This document shows, piece after piece, positions 54,507-63,560 of a stretch of DNA of 64,000 nucleotides (position 1 is its first letter; every line of letters begins with the position of its first letter). The translations under genes and the position numbers were made by a program. The notes under the pieces are model-generated. The model did no database searches, was not told where the DNA came from, and worked only from the letters and a program-made list of their open reading frames with translations. The stretch is from Chloroflexales bacterium ZM16-3 (GTDB lineage: Bacteria > Chloroflexota > Chloroflexia > Chloroflexales > Chloroflexaceae), in the NCBI GenBank assembly GCA_004138175.2, contig RYFE02000002.1, positions 1 through 64,000 of the forward strand, read 5' to 3'.

Positions 54507-56345
54507 TTACAGCTGCCAGAGGCAGATCCGACCGTCGTGGGTGCCGGTCGCCAAGAGGCGGCCATCGGGGCTGTAGGCGAGGCTGGCCACGCCGGCGCGA
54601 TGTTCGAGGGCGGGGGCGGCGAGGCTCGCATCGCTGAGCCGCCAGATGCGCACGCTGCGATCTTCGCTGGCGCTGGCGAGCATTTGGCTATCGGGGCTGA
54701 AGGCGATGGAGCGAACCGGGCCGCTGTGCCCCTGGAAGGTCTCGATCACCGTTCGGTCGCTGAGGCGCCAGACGCGGATGCTCTTCTGGCTGCTGGCGGC
54801 GATATACGAACCGTCTGGGCTGAAGGCGACGCCATAGATGAAGCTGGCGAACCCGCCGAGCTGCCCGACCGGCTGGTGGTCGGCTGTATTCCAGAGGTAG
54901 ACTGCCCCGTCGTAGCAGCCGGCGGCCAGGAACTCGCCATCGGCGCTGAAGCACAGGCTATGAACGAAGGGGACAGGCAGGGTGTCGAGGATGCGGATCG
55001 AGTCGCCATCAACGGTGCAGATGGTGATTGTGCTACCCCATCCGCCCACCGCCAGGAGCTTGCCGTCTGGGCTGAAGGCGATGCTCTCGACAGAGCAGCC
55101 GGGGATGCGCAGCAGGCGGCGCGATTCGCCGTCGCTCACATTCCAGATCCGCACCGACTCATCGTCGCTGCCGGTGGCCATCATGCCGCCCTCGGGGGCA
55201 AAGAAGACGCTGCGCACGCTGCTGGTGTGGCCCTTCAGCGTCCGCACATGGCTATAGTCGCTGATCTTCCAGATGCCGACGGTGTGATCGTCATAGCCGG
55301 CGGCGAGAAGTTCGCCGCTGGGGCTAAAGGCCACCGAGCGGATCGGGCTGCCGGTGGTGAGCATGCGCAGGAGTGTGCCGAGGGGCACCTGCTCTTCTGC
55401 GGGCGAGGCCGCGCCCTGATCTCCCCCTTGCTGCTGCCCTGCCCCGCCTGATGTGCGCGCCCCGATATGATGTGGCGTGGCGGGGTGGCGGGCGTAGAAG
55501 AACTCCTCGCGCATCTCACGGGCGCTGCGCGGGCGGCCCTCCAGGGTCACGCTCATCGACTTGTGGATCAGGGCGGCCACCGCCTCGGGCACATGGGGCA
55601 CCAGATCACGGATGGGCCGGAGCGAGTCGGGGTTGCCGTTGATCAGGCGGGCCATGCGGCTCATCGCATCGGTGGGCAGGGTGCCGGTGAGCATATGGTA
55701 GAGCGTGGCCCCGAGCGAGTAGAGGTCGCTTCGCTGGTCAGGCTCGCCATCGCGCATCTGCTCGATCGGGGCGTAGGGCGGTGTGAACCCGTAGATCTTA
55801 CGGTTCGACATCTCGGGCGTGGTTGTCTCGGAGCTATCGACCGAGATCGTCATGCCGCCGCGTGCCAGGCCGAAGTCGAGCAAGATAATATCGAAGCTCT
55901 GGCTGAGCTTGAGGTTCTTCGGCTTGAGGTCACGGTGGATGATCGGGATGGGCCGGGTGTGGAGGTAGTTCAGCACATCGAGGAGCTGGTCGGCCCACCG
56001 CAGCACCATAGGCAGGGCCTGGGGCGAGGCGAAGTGCTTGCTCATGCGCTGGATCTGGCTGCCAAGATCCTCGCCGTGGATAAACTCCATCACCAGGAAC
56101 TGGCCGTTGCCCTCTACAAAATGGTCGCTGACCTTGGCGAGCGCCTGGTGGCGCAGGCGGGCGAGCAGCTTGGCCTCGTGCTCAAAGGCGTGCCGGTAGG
56201 CGTCGTCGTGGAAGAAGGTCTCTTTGATCGCCACATCGTGGGAGAGCCGCAGATCCCGCGCCAGATAGACCGCGCCCATGCCGCCCTTCCCGACCTGCTC
56301 GGCGATGCGGTAGCGTTGTTGCAGCAAGGTACCCGGCGCTAACAT
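54507..56345 (-). CDS. Ser/Thr protein kinase with WD40 propeller
   Basis: 612 residues from ATG at 56345. Residues 11-270 form an active-looking Hanks-type kinase: Gly loop VGKGGMGAVYLA, K41 in DVAIKE, HRDLKPKN with D139, DFG D157, and the activation-loop proline-rich GFTPPYAPIEQ. A Gly/Gln-rich linker (about 305-335) leads to a seven-blade WD40 propeller (about 340-612; repeated VAFSPSGELLAAGYDDHTV, FSPDG and VRIWRLS motifs). The propeller should recruit substrates. There is no membrane helix, so it is cytoplasmic. An extended -10 element, TGCTATAAT, lies about 100 bp upstream. Confidence 0.93.
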   Translation of the reverse strand: MLAPGTLLQQRYRIAEQVGKGGMGAVYLARDLRLSHDVAIKETFFHDDAYRHAFEHEAKLLARLRHQALAKVSDHFVEGNGQFLVMEFIHGEDLGSQIQRMSKHFASPQALPMVLRWADQLLDVLNYLHTRPIPIIHRDLKPKNLKLSQSFDIILLDFGLARGGMTISVDSSETTTPEMSNRKIYGFTPPYAPIEQMRDGEPDQRSDLYSLGATLYHMLTGTLPTDAMSRMARLINGNPDSLRPIRDLVPHVPEAVAALIHKSMSVTLEGRPRSAREMREEFFYARHPATPHHIGARTSGGAGQQQGGDQGAASPAEEQVPLGTLLRMLTTGSPIRSVAFSPSGELLAAGYDDHTVGIWKISDYSHVRTLKGHTSSVRSVFFAPEGGMMATGSDDESVRIWNVSDGESRRLLRIPGCSVESIAFSPDGKLLAVGGWGSTITICTVDGDSIRILDTLPVPFVHSLCFSADGEFLAAGCYDGAVYLWNTADHQPVGQLGGFASFIYGVAFSPDGSYIAASSQKSIRVWRLSDRTVIETFQGHSGPVRSIAFSPDSQMLASASEDRSVRIWRLSDASLAAPALEHRAGVASLAYSPDGRLLATGTHDGRICLWQL

Positions 56346-56446
56346 AGATCCAATCTTTCGTCGGGCGTGTGGGCATCTGTAGCGCGAGATCGGGCGCACT
56401 GCCGCACATTGTTGTACATAAGAGCCTGTGGGGTATTATAAGTTCC

Positions 56447-56455
56447 ATTATAGCA
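56447..56455 (-). promoter_or_regulatory. Extended -10 promoter of the WD40 kinase gene
   Basis: On the minus strand TGCTATAAT (TGn plus TATAAT, 56455 to 56447), followed by a second TATAAT at 56440-56435. The leader would be about 95 bases. No clear -35. Confidence 0.45.
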
Positions 56456-56597
56456 AATCCATTACCGTCTGTGGGCGGCGATACTACAGAAAATGGTAAA
56501 GCCGCTGTAAAAAATTGACAACCCAAGCTCCCTGGAATCTCATGCGAGCCGGGGTGGTGTCGCGTAGCTGTGGCTGGAACAGCTGCCTGGTACCGGT

Positions 56598-57317
56598 TTA
56601 TGTCTCGCCGAAGTTATTAACTATCAGCTCCGCCAGGGCGTCGAGCGCCGCCTGGGCATCTGCGCCCTCGGCGTAGATGTGGATCTGGTGTCCGAGCGTC
56701 ACGCCGAGCTTCATAATGTCGATCATACTCTTGGCGTTGCCGTCGGGTCGCTCGGGCCGGGACAGGTTGCGGGCGCGGATGGTGCTGCTGAAGCGGCTCG
56801 CCGTCTGCACAAAGTCTTTGGCCGGGCGCATGTGCAGGCCGATCTTATTGGTGATTGTTAGGGTGATCTCGATGCCGGTGCCCGCAGGCGGCGCGGGGGC
56901 GGGCGGCTCATGGCGCATGTGCTCAGCCGCAAGCGCGATGCCTTTCGTCTCCAGGGCGCGCTCGGCGGCGGCGGCCACCTCAGCGATGGTTGCGCCGGGC
57001 CTAGTCGCCTCGATGGCGGCCACCAGGGCCCCCTCTACCAGCGGTGCCGGGCTAATGCGGAAGGGGACGCCGCTCAGCTCCAGGGCGATCTCGGCGCTCA
57101 TGATCGCGCTGCCCATATCGACCAGCACGAGCACCTCGTCGACGCCGACGAGGTTTTCTAGGGCCTGGCTGATCAGATCCACGCTTGTGCCAAGGTCGCC
57201 CTCCAATGTCCCGCCGGCTGTCGCGATCAGAACACGCCCATGAACCATCTGGTCGATCAGCTCTTTGACCCCGCTGGCGATGCTGGCGCTGTGTGAGATG
57301 ATGAGTAGGGCTATCAT
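56598..57317 (-). CDS. dhaM: DhaM-like phosphotransfer protein: EIIA(Man) domain fused to HPr
   Basis: 239 residues. Residues 1-130 are the mannose-type EIIA fold of DhaM, with active H9 in ISHSASIASGV. Residues 148-239 are an HPr domain with active H162 in NKIGLHMRPAKDFVQTA and a regulatory-type Ser (about 197) in NAKSMIDIMKLG. The enzyme I part of E. coli DhaM is absent, so phosphate must come from a separate EI using PEP. DhaM gives phosphate to DhaL-ADP, which supports dihydroxyacetone phosphorylation by DhaK. It is the last gene of the glycerol cluster; a GGGCTGA-repeat hairpin separates it from glpC. Confidence 0.92.
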   Translation of the reverse strand: MIALLIISHSASIASGVKELIDQMVHGRVLIATAGGTLEGDLGTSVDLISQALENLVGVDEVLVLVDMGSAIMSAEIALELSGVPFRISPAPLVEGALVAAIEATRPGATIAEVAAAAERALETKGIALAAEHMRHEPPAPAPPAGTGIEITLTITNKIGLHMRPAKDFVQTASRFSSTIRARNLSRPERPDGNAKSMIDIMKLGVTLGHQIHIYAEGADAQAALDALAELIVNNFGET

Positions 57318-57325
57318 TGTCTTAA

Positions 57326-57393
57326 AGGCTGAGGGCTGAGGGCTGAGGGCTGAATATGACGCTCAGCCCTTAGCCCTCAGCCCTCAGCCCTCT
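57326..57393. repeat. GGGCTGA heptamer palindrome at the glpC end
   Basis: Three or more GGGCTGA heptamers at one side and three complementary CAGCCCT units at the other form a long hairpin. On the minus strand one GGGCTGA supplies the TGA stop of glpC. Confidence 0.9.
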
Positions 57394-58607
57394 CCATAGG
57401 CTTCCGCCAGGATCTCGATGGGGTGCTTGGTGACGATGCCGGTGCCGTGGCTGATCTGCCAGCGGCATGTCTCGCTGTCGCAGAGGGCTAGGTCGGAGTC
57501 GGCGCCCTTCACAAAGGCGAAGAGCTTGGCCCCGACATCCATGCCGATCTGGTACTTCTCTTTCTTGAGGCCGTAGGTGCCGGCGATCCCGCAGCAGTCG
57601 GCGTGGCTCTCGGCGAGGTGCAGGCCGGGGACGAGGCCGAGCACGTCGAGGACGGGCCTGCCGATGCGGTGGGCGCGCAGCTGGCATGGCGGGTGGTAGG
57701 GCAGATCGCGCTTGATCGGGCGGAAGTTCGTGTCGAGCTCGCCGTCCTCGGCCAGGTTGCGTAGGAACTCGAAGATGTCGTAGGTACCGGCGGCCACGTC
57801 TTTCACATCCTGGCTGTGCAGGCCGAGCAGCTCGGGGGCCTCCTCTTTGAGCGTCAGGGTGCAGCTGGTGCTGGTGCCCACCACCGGGATGCCACGGCGC
57901 ACGTAGGGCAGTAGGTGCTCCACGTTGTACATGTGCCGTCCTTTGGCCGCCGGGAAGTCGCCGTTCGAGAGCAGGGGCAAGCCGCAGCAGCCCTGTTTGG
58001 GGATGATCACCTCGAAGCCGTTGCGCTCCAGCACGGCGATGGCGGCCTTGCCCACGTGTGGCTCGTAGTACTGGGTGCTACAGCCGTGGAAGTAGACCAC
58101 CTGCTTGCGGGCGGTGCCGGTCGGCTGGTGCTTCTTGAACCACGAGCGGAAGGTGTAGCTGCTTGCGGCTGGCAGCGGCGCGGCGCGGTGGATCTGCATG
58201 ACCTGCTCGATTGCCCAGCGCACGGGCTTGATCGATAGGCCGAGGTTCACCAGCGGCGCGTGCGGGCCGCTGCTCAGCCGACCGACCACCCCGGCGCGGC
58301 CGATGATCTTGTTGCGCAGTGGGGCGCCGCGCTCGGCCACGATCTGGGCGCGGGCGCGCGCGTTCAGCTCAGCGATCTTCACGCCGGTTGGGCAGACCTC
58401 GTTACACACTCGGCAGCCCGAGCAGTAGTCCACCGAGTCATCGGGGACGGGCTGGCCTGGCTGGCGGAAGCGCTGGGCCTGCGGGCCGACCGACTTCGGC
58501 CCAGGGAACATATCAGTCACGGCGGCTACCGGGCAGGCCGACATGCAAACATTGCACTTGATGCAGTGGTCGAGCGACTGGTTGAGCGAGAGCTCGATGT
58601 GATCCAT
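57384..58607 (-). CDS. glpC: Anaerobic glycerol-3-phosphate dehydrogenase subunit C
   Basis: 407 residues. Two 4Fe-4S motifs lie in the N-terminal part (CIKCNVCMSACP, CSGCRVCNEVCP). Two CCG domains follow with the repeated pattern FHGCSTQYYEPHVGKA ... KQGCCGLPLLSNG and HPPCQLRAHRIG ... ADCCGIAGTYG, which bind a special Fe-S cluster as in heterodisulfide reductase and lactate-oxidation proteins. GlpC anchors GlpAB to the membrane and passes electrons from glycerol-3-phosphate to quinone. It lies 39 bp after glpB. Its stop codon TGA is part of a GGGCTGA heptamer, so the C-terminus may be altered. Confidence 0.94.
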   Translation of the reverse strand: MDHIELSLNQSLDHCIKCNVCMSACPVAAVTDMFPGPKSVGPQAQRFRQPGQPVPDDSVDYCSGCRVCNEVCPTGVKIAELNARARAQIVAERGAPLRNKIIGRAGVVGRLSSGPHAPLVNLGLSIKPVRWAIEQVMQIHRAAPLPAASSYTFRSWFKKHQPTGTARKQVVYFHGCSTQYYEPHVGKAAIAVLERNGFEVIIPKQGCCGLPLLSNGDFPAAKGRHMYNVEHLLPYVRRGIPVVGTSTSCTLTLKEEAPELLGLHSQDVKDVAAGTYDIFEFLRNLAEDGELDTNFRPIKRDLPYHPPCQLRAHRIGRPVLDVLGLVPGLHLAESHADCCGIAGTYGLKKEKYQIGMDVGAKLFAFVKGADSDLALCDSETCRWQISHGTGIVTKHPIEILAEAYGEG

Positions 58608-58620
58608 TTCATCATCCCCG

Positions 58621-58652
58621 GCGTAGGGACGCAGCGCGCTGCGTCCCTACGC
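58621..58652. repeat. GCGTAGGGACGCAGCG palindrome between glpB and glpC
   Basis: A perfect 32-bp palindrome. On the minus strand its TAG is the glpB stop codon. Only 14 bp separate it from the glpC start, so it lies inside the operon. Confidence 0.88.
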
Positions 58653-59900
58653 ACGTCCGGCCATCCAGCCGGTTGCGGCGGCGATGCCTTCCAGGCTTCC
58701 CTCGCGGATGGAGTCACAGCCAGCGAGGGCGGAGCCGGCGATGGCGACGTTCTGGTAGACGACCTGGCCTGCGGCGTCGAGTGGGCGCAGCTGTGAGTCA
58801 GTGGCGACGCCGCTGCGGAAGACGGGGTGGCCGGTCTCGTTGAGGAAGCGGGCGGCGAACCAGTCGGCGCGGGCGTTGGGCGTGCGCAGCGGCAGGCCGA
58901 GGGCGGTCTCTACGAGGGTGGTGGCGTCCACGGCGCGCACCCCGCCGCCTGCGATCCCGCCGGTGGCCAGGATGTAGCGGGCGGCGCGATGGCGCTGCTC
59001 GCGGGCGGCGGCCTCGGTGTAGATCGCGTCGAGCCGGTCGCCCTGGGCCTCAGCGCGCTGCACGAAGGCACCGATCTGCATGCGCCCGCCCGCCCGCAGC
59101 AGGGCGGCCTCCAGCATGCGGTAGAGCCGCATCCCCGGCACTGAGGCGGGCAGGGTGGGGATCTCGAAGATTAGCGCCCCAGCGGCGGCCTGGAGATCGC
59201 CCACCACCTGGGTGGCGTTGGCGAGGCCGAGCACCGCTGGCAGGCCGATCCGGCTGTACCCACCGCGCTGCACCAGCTGGCGCAGCTGGCGCCCCACATC
59301 GGCGCGGAAGGCGGGCTGGTCGAAGAGCCGGGCGAAGCTGACGGTGCTGAAGTCGAGCGTGCGGTCGCTGGGCGGCAGAGCCAGGTAGGCGCCCTCGGCG
59401 GCGAAGCCCTGGGCGCGCAGGTTGGCGGCGACCATAGGCGGGAAGAAGTCGCGCAGCTTGCGGAACCCGGCGATCAGCAGCGGGCCGCCGCCGTCGCCCT
59501 CCTTGGGCAGCTGGCGGGCGTCACCGGCGGCCATGGTGGCGGGCACTAGGCAAGTCGTCCGCAGGGCACCGACGGCGGTGGGCAGCAGCAGGTTGCGCCG
59601 CAGGCTGCCGACCAGCGGGTAGCCTCCGGCTTCACAGACGGCGCGCAGGCGGGCGGCCCCGGCCTGAACAGCATCTACGCCGGCCAGGGCGTAGGGGTGA
59701 TCGGGGTGGTCGGCGATCAGCGACTCGACGCCAGCCAGCGGGTCGCCGTCGCCGATGTCGAGCAGGTCCAGGCAACCGGCGGCCCAGTGGGTTGCGCCAT
59801 GGCCCTTGGCCAAGACAAGCACGCGCTCGCCAGCCTCGGCGCGACCGATGGCGGCCAGCATCCCGGCGATCCCCGCGCCGATGACGATTGTGTCGTACAT
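58647..59900 (-). CDS. glpB: Anaerobic glycerol-3-phosphate dehydrogenase subunit B
   Basis: 417 residues. N-terminal Rossmann FAD motif TIVIGAGIAGMLAAIGRAEA. The sequence continues as a GlpB-type flavoprotein (GATHWAAGCLDLLD, YILATGGIAGGGVRAVDATT, ASVPGMRLYRMLEAALLRAG) and ends with AGSALAGCDSIREGSLEGIA. GlpB forms the soluble GlpAB catalytic dimer with GlpA, carrying FMN or FAD for electron transfer. It lies between glpA (45 bp upstream) and glpC. Its stop codon is in a 32-bp palindrome. Confidence 0.92.
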   Translation of the reverse strand: MYDTIVIGAGIAGMLAAIGRAEAGERVLVLAKGHGATHWAAGCLDLLDIGDGDPLAGVESLIADHPDHPYALAGVDAVQAGAARLRAVCEAGGYPLVGSLRRNLLLPTAVGALRTTCLVPATMAAGDARQLPKEGDGGGPLLIAGFRKLRDFFPPMVAANLRAQGFAAEGAYLALPPSDRTLDFSTVSFARLFDQPAFRADVGRQLRQLVQRGGYSRIGLPAVLGLANATQVVGDLQAAAGALIFEIPTLPASVPGMRLYRMLEAALLRAGGRMQIGAFVQRAEAQGDRLDAIYTEAAAREQRHRAARYILATGGIAGGGVRAVDATTLVETALGLPLRTPNARADWFAARFLNETGHPVFRSGVATDSQLRPLDAAGQVVYQNVAIAGSALAGCDSIREGSLEGIAAATGWMAGRA

Positions 59901-59909
59901 ATATCATTC

Positions 59910-59937
59910 GTAGGGGCGCATTGCGATGCGCCCCTAC
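59910..59937. repeat. GTAGGGGCGC palindrome between glpA and glpB
   Basis: GTAGGGGCGCATTGCG pairs with its complement, 28 bp in all. Same family as at 22068 and 43028. Confidence 0.85.
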
Positions 59938-59945
59938 CCACATTA

Positions 59946-61628
59946 TTATGCCTTCACATACTCGGTGGCCACTTCAGGGTGATCCGTCACGAGGCCGCCG
60001 CCCTGCTCGGCGTGTGAGCGCAGACGGTGGGCACCCATCACATTCACATAGATCAGCTCGTCGAGGCGGGCCTGGCGCAGCTGGTCGCCCCAGAGCACCG
60101 GGGTCAGCCCCTTCCAGCGCTCCTGGAGGAAGTGTAGCAGGGCGGCGTTAGCGTGCTGAATGGTGAATGTTGAAGATTGAATGGCGTCGGCCCCGGGCTG
60201 GGCCGTGCGCTGCTCGTAGAGCATGGCCGTGGTGCGGTAGATGCACCAGCCGCCCTGGCACGGCCCCATGCCCATGCGCACATCGCGGCGCACATCGTCG
60301 AGGTTCTTGGCCCCGCTGTCGATCGCGGCCTGCATCCTGGCCCGCGTCACCAGCTCGCACTCGCAGATCAGGTCGCCGTAGGCGTGCTCCTGCTCGACGG
60401 CGGCCAGATGCTTGCCCAGCCAGTAGAGCGAGGGCGCGCCCTCACCGGCGTGGTTGCCGCTGTGGTGATCAAAGTCTGGCGCGGGCATCACCTCGTCGGC
60501 GGTGCGGCAGGGCTGGGTGTTGCCCATGCGGCGGGCGATCTCGTCCACCGCGTCCTTCGCCATCAGCCGATAGGTCGTCCACTTGCCGCCGACCATCGAG
60601 ATGATGCCGTCCACACCGTCGCGCTGCGCGTGGTCGAGCAGCTTGTAGGTGCGGCTGATATCGCGGTCGTTGACCACGTCCTGGTCTTTGTAGAGCGGGC
60701 GAACGCCGGCCCAGGCCCGCAGGGCGCGGTGTTGCTTGAAGCCGGGCACCAGCTTCTCACCCTCGTCGAGCATGAGCTGCACCTCCTCGGGCTCGATCCC
60801 GTAGACATCCGGGTCGGGCACGTGGATGTCGGTGGTGCCGATCACCGCGACGGTATGGATGGGTACGATGATGTCGCCGTCGGCGGGCAGCTTGCAGCGG
60901 TTGATCACCGTGTTCACCATGCGGTGGTTCATGGCCACCATAGTGCCCTTGCCGGGGACGACCGTGACCTTCACACCGGCCATGGCGGCGATCTTGCCGG
61001 CCCAGGCCCCGGCGGCGTTGAGCACGAAGGCGCAGTCGATGCGCTTCTGCTCGCCGCTGCGCAGATCCTCCACGGTCGCGCCCACCACCGCATCGCCCTC
61101 GCGGATCAGGCCGACCACGCTGTGGTATGTAAGAACCTGGGCGCCGTGCTCGCGGGCCGAGCGGGCGTTGGTGTGGGCGGCGAGAAAGGAGTCGGCCGAG
61201 CCGTCGTGAACCTCGAAGACCCGCGAGATCTGCGGGTTAAGGGCTGGCTCGCGGCGCAGCATCTCGTCCACGCTGATCTCCTGGACGGGAACACCAGTCT
61301 TGTGGCAGTTAGCCTCGAAGACATCGCCGTAGTCCGGGTCGTCCCAGGGGGTGACCACAAAGAAGCCGGAGGTGTCCTCAATAGAGCTAGGCATGATCCG
61401 GCGCAGGATGGCGTTCTCGATGGCGCACTCGGTGGCCGACTGCGGGTCCTTGGTGACATAGCGGCCGCCTGAGTGGAGCAGGCCGTGGTAGCGCCCGGTG
61501 GTGCCGTGGGTCAGGTCGCCCTTCTCCACCAGCACGGCGCGCATCCCGCGCATGGCCAGGTCGCGCACGCAGCCGAGGCCGGTGGCCCCGCCGCCGATCA
61601 CTAGGACATCGGTTGAGATTGTTTGCAT
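59946..61628 (-). CDS. glpA: Anaerobic glycerol-3-phosphate dehydrogenase subunit A
   Basis: 560 residues from ATG at 61628 with GGGAG upstream. FAD motif VLVIGGGATGLGCVRDLAMR, substrate region GTTGRYHGLLHSGGRYVT, then GLIREGDAVVGATVEDLRSG and MVGGKWTTYRLMAKDAVDEI. The C-terminal part has the four-Cys bfd-like [2Fe-2S] motif (ICECELVTRARM and MGMGPCQGGWC). It oxidises glycerol-3-phosphate to dihydroxyacetone phosphate with GlpB and GlpC. Near the C-terminus about 12 residues (DAIQSSTFTIQH) are encoded by a CATTCAA-type repeat inserted in frame. It lies between glpK and glpB. Confidence 0.94.
   Translation of the reverse strand: MQTISTDVLVIGGGATGLGCVRDLAMRGMRAVLVEKGDLTHGTTGRYHGLLHSGGRYVTKDPQSATECAIENAILRRIMPSSIEDTSGFFVVTPWDDPDYGDVFEANCHKTGVPVQEISVDEMLRREPALNPQISRVFEVHDGSADSFLAAHTNARSAREHGAQVLTYHSVVGLIREGDAVVGATVEDLRSGEQKRIDCAFVLNAAGAWAGKIAAMAGVKVTVVPGKGTMVAMNHRMVNTVINRCKLPADGDIIVPIHTVAVIGTTDIHVPDPDVYGIEPEEVQLMLDEGEKLVPGFKQHRALRAWAGVRPLYKDQDVVNDRDISRTYKLLDHAQRDGVDGIISMVGGKWTTYRLMAKDAVDEIARRMGNTQPCRTADEVMPAPDFDHHSGNHAGEGAPSLYWLGKHLAAVEQEHAYGDLICECELVTRARMQAAIDSGAKNLDDVRRDVRMGMGPCQGGWCIYRTTAMLYEQRTAQPGADAIQSSTFTIQHANAALLHFLQERWKGLTPVLWGDQLRQARLDELIYVNVMGAHRLRSHAEQGGGLVTDHPEVATEYVKA
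60155..60184. repeat. CATTCAA-type repeat inside glpA
   Basis: GCTGAATGGTGAATGTTGAA with a further TTGAATGG. Four degenerate heptamers, in frame within glpA. Confidence 0.75.
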
Positions 61629-61649
61629 CGTACACTCCCCGCCCTCACC

Positions 61650-61707
61650 CCCCTTCCCCCTCTCCCGCAGGCGGGAGAGGGGGTGCCGCGCCAGCGGCGG
61701 GGGTGAG
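61650..61707. repeat. CCTCTCCC/GGGAGAGG hairpin between glpK and glpA
   Basis: CCCCTCTCCCGC-AGGCGGGAGAGGGG with outer arms CCCTCACCCCC and GGGGGTGAGGGT. A copy of the repeat at 8353. Confidence 0.75.
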
Positions 61708-61710
61708 GGT

Positions 61711-63207
61711 TTAATCCGCCCAGTCGAAGGTGCGGGTGACGGCCTTCTTCCAGCCGGCGAAGAGCGCGGCCCGCTGGTCCTCGCCCATCTGCGGCTCCCA
61801 GCGCTTGTCCATGCCCCAGTTGGCCAGCATCTCGTCGGTGTTCTTCCAGTAGCCCACGGCCAGCCCGGCGGCGTAGGCCGCGCCGAGGGCGGTGGTCTCG
61901 GCCACCTTCGGGCGCACCACCGGCACGCCGAGGATGTCGGACTGGAACTGCATGAGGGTGTCGTTGTAGACCATGCCGCCGTCAACTTTCAGCTCGGTCA
62001 GGGTCACGCCGGAGTCCTGCTCCATCGCCTCCAGAACCTCGCGGGTCTGGTAGGCGGTGGCCTCCAGGGCGGCGCGGGCGATGTGGCCGCGGTTGATGTA
62101 GCGGGTCAGGCCGACCATGACGCCACGGGCATCGGAGCGCCAGTAGGGCGCGAAGAGGCCGGAGAAGGCCGGCACGATGTACATGCCGCCGTTGTCCTCG
62201 ACGGTGAGGGCCAGATCCTCGATCTCGGGGGCGCTGGCGATCATCTTCAGGTTGTCGCGCAGCCACTGCACCAGCGAGCCGGTGACGGCGATTGAGCCCT
62301 CCAGCGCCCAGACTGTCGGCTCCTTGCCGAAGCGGTAGGCCGGGGTGGTGAGCAGGCCGTTCTTCGAGTGGACGAGCTTCGTGCTGGTGTTCATCAGCAT
62401 GAAGTTGCCGGTGCCGTAGGTGTTCTTGGCCTCGCCGGCCTTGAAGCATGCCTGGCCCACCGTGGCCGCCTGCTGGTCGCCCAGGATACCGGCCAGGGGC
62501 ACGCCCTGGAGCACGCCGCGACACTCGCCATAGACCTCGCTAGACGAGCGGATCGTCGGCAGCATCGAGCGCGGGATGCCCATGACGCCCATGATCTCCT
62601 CGTCCCAGTCCATCGTCTCCATATTCATCAGCATGGTGCGCGAGGCGTTGGAGACATCGGTGATATGGATGCCGCCGACGGTGCCGCCGGTGAGGTTCCA
62701 TGCCAGCCAGGTATCCATGTTGCCGAAGGCCAGGTCGCCAGCCTCGGCGGCGGCGCGGGCGCCATCGACATTGTCGAGGATCCAGCGGATCTTCGGGCCG
62801 GAGAAGTAGGTGGCCAGCGGCAGGCCGACCTTCTCGCGGAAGCGGTTCTGCCCGCCGTCCTTGGCGAACATGTTCACCAGCTGGTCGGTGCGCGTGTCCT
62901 GCCAGACAATCGCGTTATAGACCGGCTTGCCGGTCTTGCGGTTCCAGACCAGGGTCGTCTCGCGCTGGTTGGTGATCCCGACGGCGGCCAGGTCGCTCGG
63001 CGTCGCGTTCGCCTTGGTCAGCGCGCCCTGGACGACGCCCTGGGTGCGCTGCCAGATCTCATCGGCGTTATGCTCAACCCAGCCCGGCTTGGGGAAGATC
63101 TGCTCGTGCTCGCGCTGATCGACTGAGACGACCTTGCCGTCGTGGGTGAAGATCATACAGCGGGTGCTGGTGGTGCCCTGGTCGATCGCGGCGACATACT
63201 TTGTCAT
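61711..63207 (-). CDS. glpK: Glycerol kinase
   Basis: 498 residues, ATG at 63207 with AAAGGAGTCTTCCA upstream. FGGY-family sugar kinase: [14 protein letters not shown] at the start, [20 protein letters not shown] then [12 protein letters not shown], and [20 protein letters not shown] with [19 protein letters not shown] at the ATP-binding end. It phosphorylates glycerol to glycerol-3-phosphate, the substrate of GlpABC encoded directly downstream. Sequence length and motifs are canonical. It probably starts the glpKABC-dhaM transcript. Confidence 0.97.
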   Translation of the reverse strand: MTKYVAAIDQGTTSTRCMIFTHDGKVVSVDQREHEQIFPKPGWVEHNADEIWQRTQGVVQGALTKANATPSDLAAVGITNQRETTLVWNRKTGKPVYNAIVWQDTRTDQLVNMFAKDGGQNRFREKVGLPLATYFSGPKIRWILDNVDGARAAAEAGDLAFGNMDTWLAWNLTGGTVGGIHITDVSNASRTMLMNMETMDWDEEIMGVMGIPRSMLPTIRSSSEVYGECRGVLQGVPLAGILGDQQAATVGQACFKAGEAKNTYGTGNFMLMNTSTKLVHSKNGLLTTPAYRFGKEPTVWALEGSIAVTGSLVQWLRDNLKMIASAPEIEDLALTVEDNGGMYIVPAFSGLFAPYWRSDARGVMVGLTRYINRGHIARAALEATAYQTREVLEAMEQDSGVTLTELKVDGGMVYNDTLMQFQSDILGVPVVRPKVAETTALGAAYAAGLAVGYWKNTDEMLANWGMDKRWEPQMGEDQRAALFAGWKKAVTRTFDWAD

Positions 63208-63245
63208 TGGAAGACTCCTTTGTCTGTGAAACGAGAGGGAGGGTT

Positions 63246-63270
63246 CCAGGGAGGGCTATGCCCTCCCTGG
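63246..63270. repeat. Short perfect hairpin upstream of glpK
   Basis: CCAGGGAGGGC-TAT-GCCCTCCCTGG, 11-bp stem. It could be a terminator of dhaL or part of the glpK leader. Confidence 0.5.
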
Positions 63271-63284
63271 ACTCTCCCTTACGG

Positions 63285-63560
63285 ATACTCACCTTTAGGT
63301 GCGAAAGCCCAGGACGTTCACGCCTGGGATGAAGCGCCCCGCTTCAGCGGCTTCAGCCTCTTGACAGTTACGAACATACGCGCTATTCTACCTGATAGCG
63401 AATGGCACATGCATAAGTGAACGTTCGGGCGGTTGCAGCGCATAACGTCACTGGCGCGCTGCGTAAAACGTTCTGCCGAGCTCGTAACCAATGGCTGTGG
63501 GGCGGCACAGCACGGGTGCAAGACCCTTGAAGCCCAAGCGTTTACGCTTGGGAGCCGTCA
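63285..63560. mobile_element. Possible IS200/IS605-type relic (TnpB-less)
   Basis: The dhaL-glpK gap (about 350 bp) holds two subterminal-type hairpins: AAGCCCAGGACG-TT-CACGCCTGGG near 63305 and AAGCCCAAGCG-TTT-ACGCTTGGGAG near 63530. In between lie CTTTAGGTGCGAAAG and CTTCAGCGGCTTCAGCC. These resemble the ends of IS200/IS605 elements and the terminal hairpin of TnpB guide RNAs. No tnpA or tnpB remains. The right end reaches the dhaL stop codon. I am not certain of this call. Confidence 0.4.

Noticed and set aside
60177-61472. 431-residue plus-strand frame opposite glpA
   Set aside because: Antisense shadow; glpA has full family motifs.
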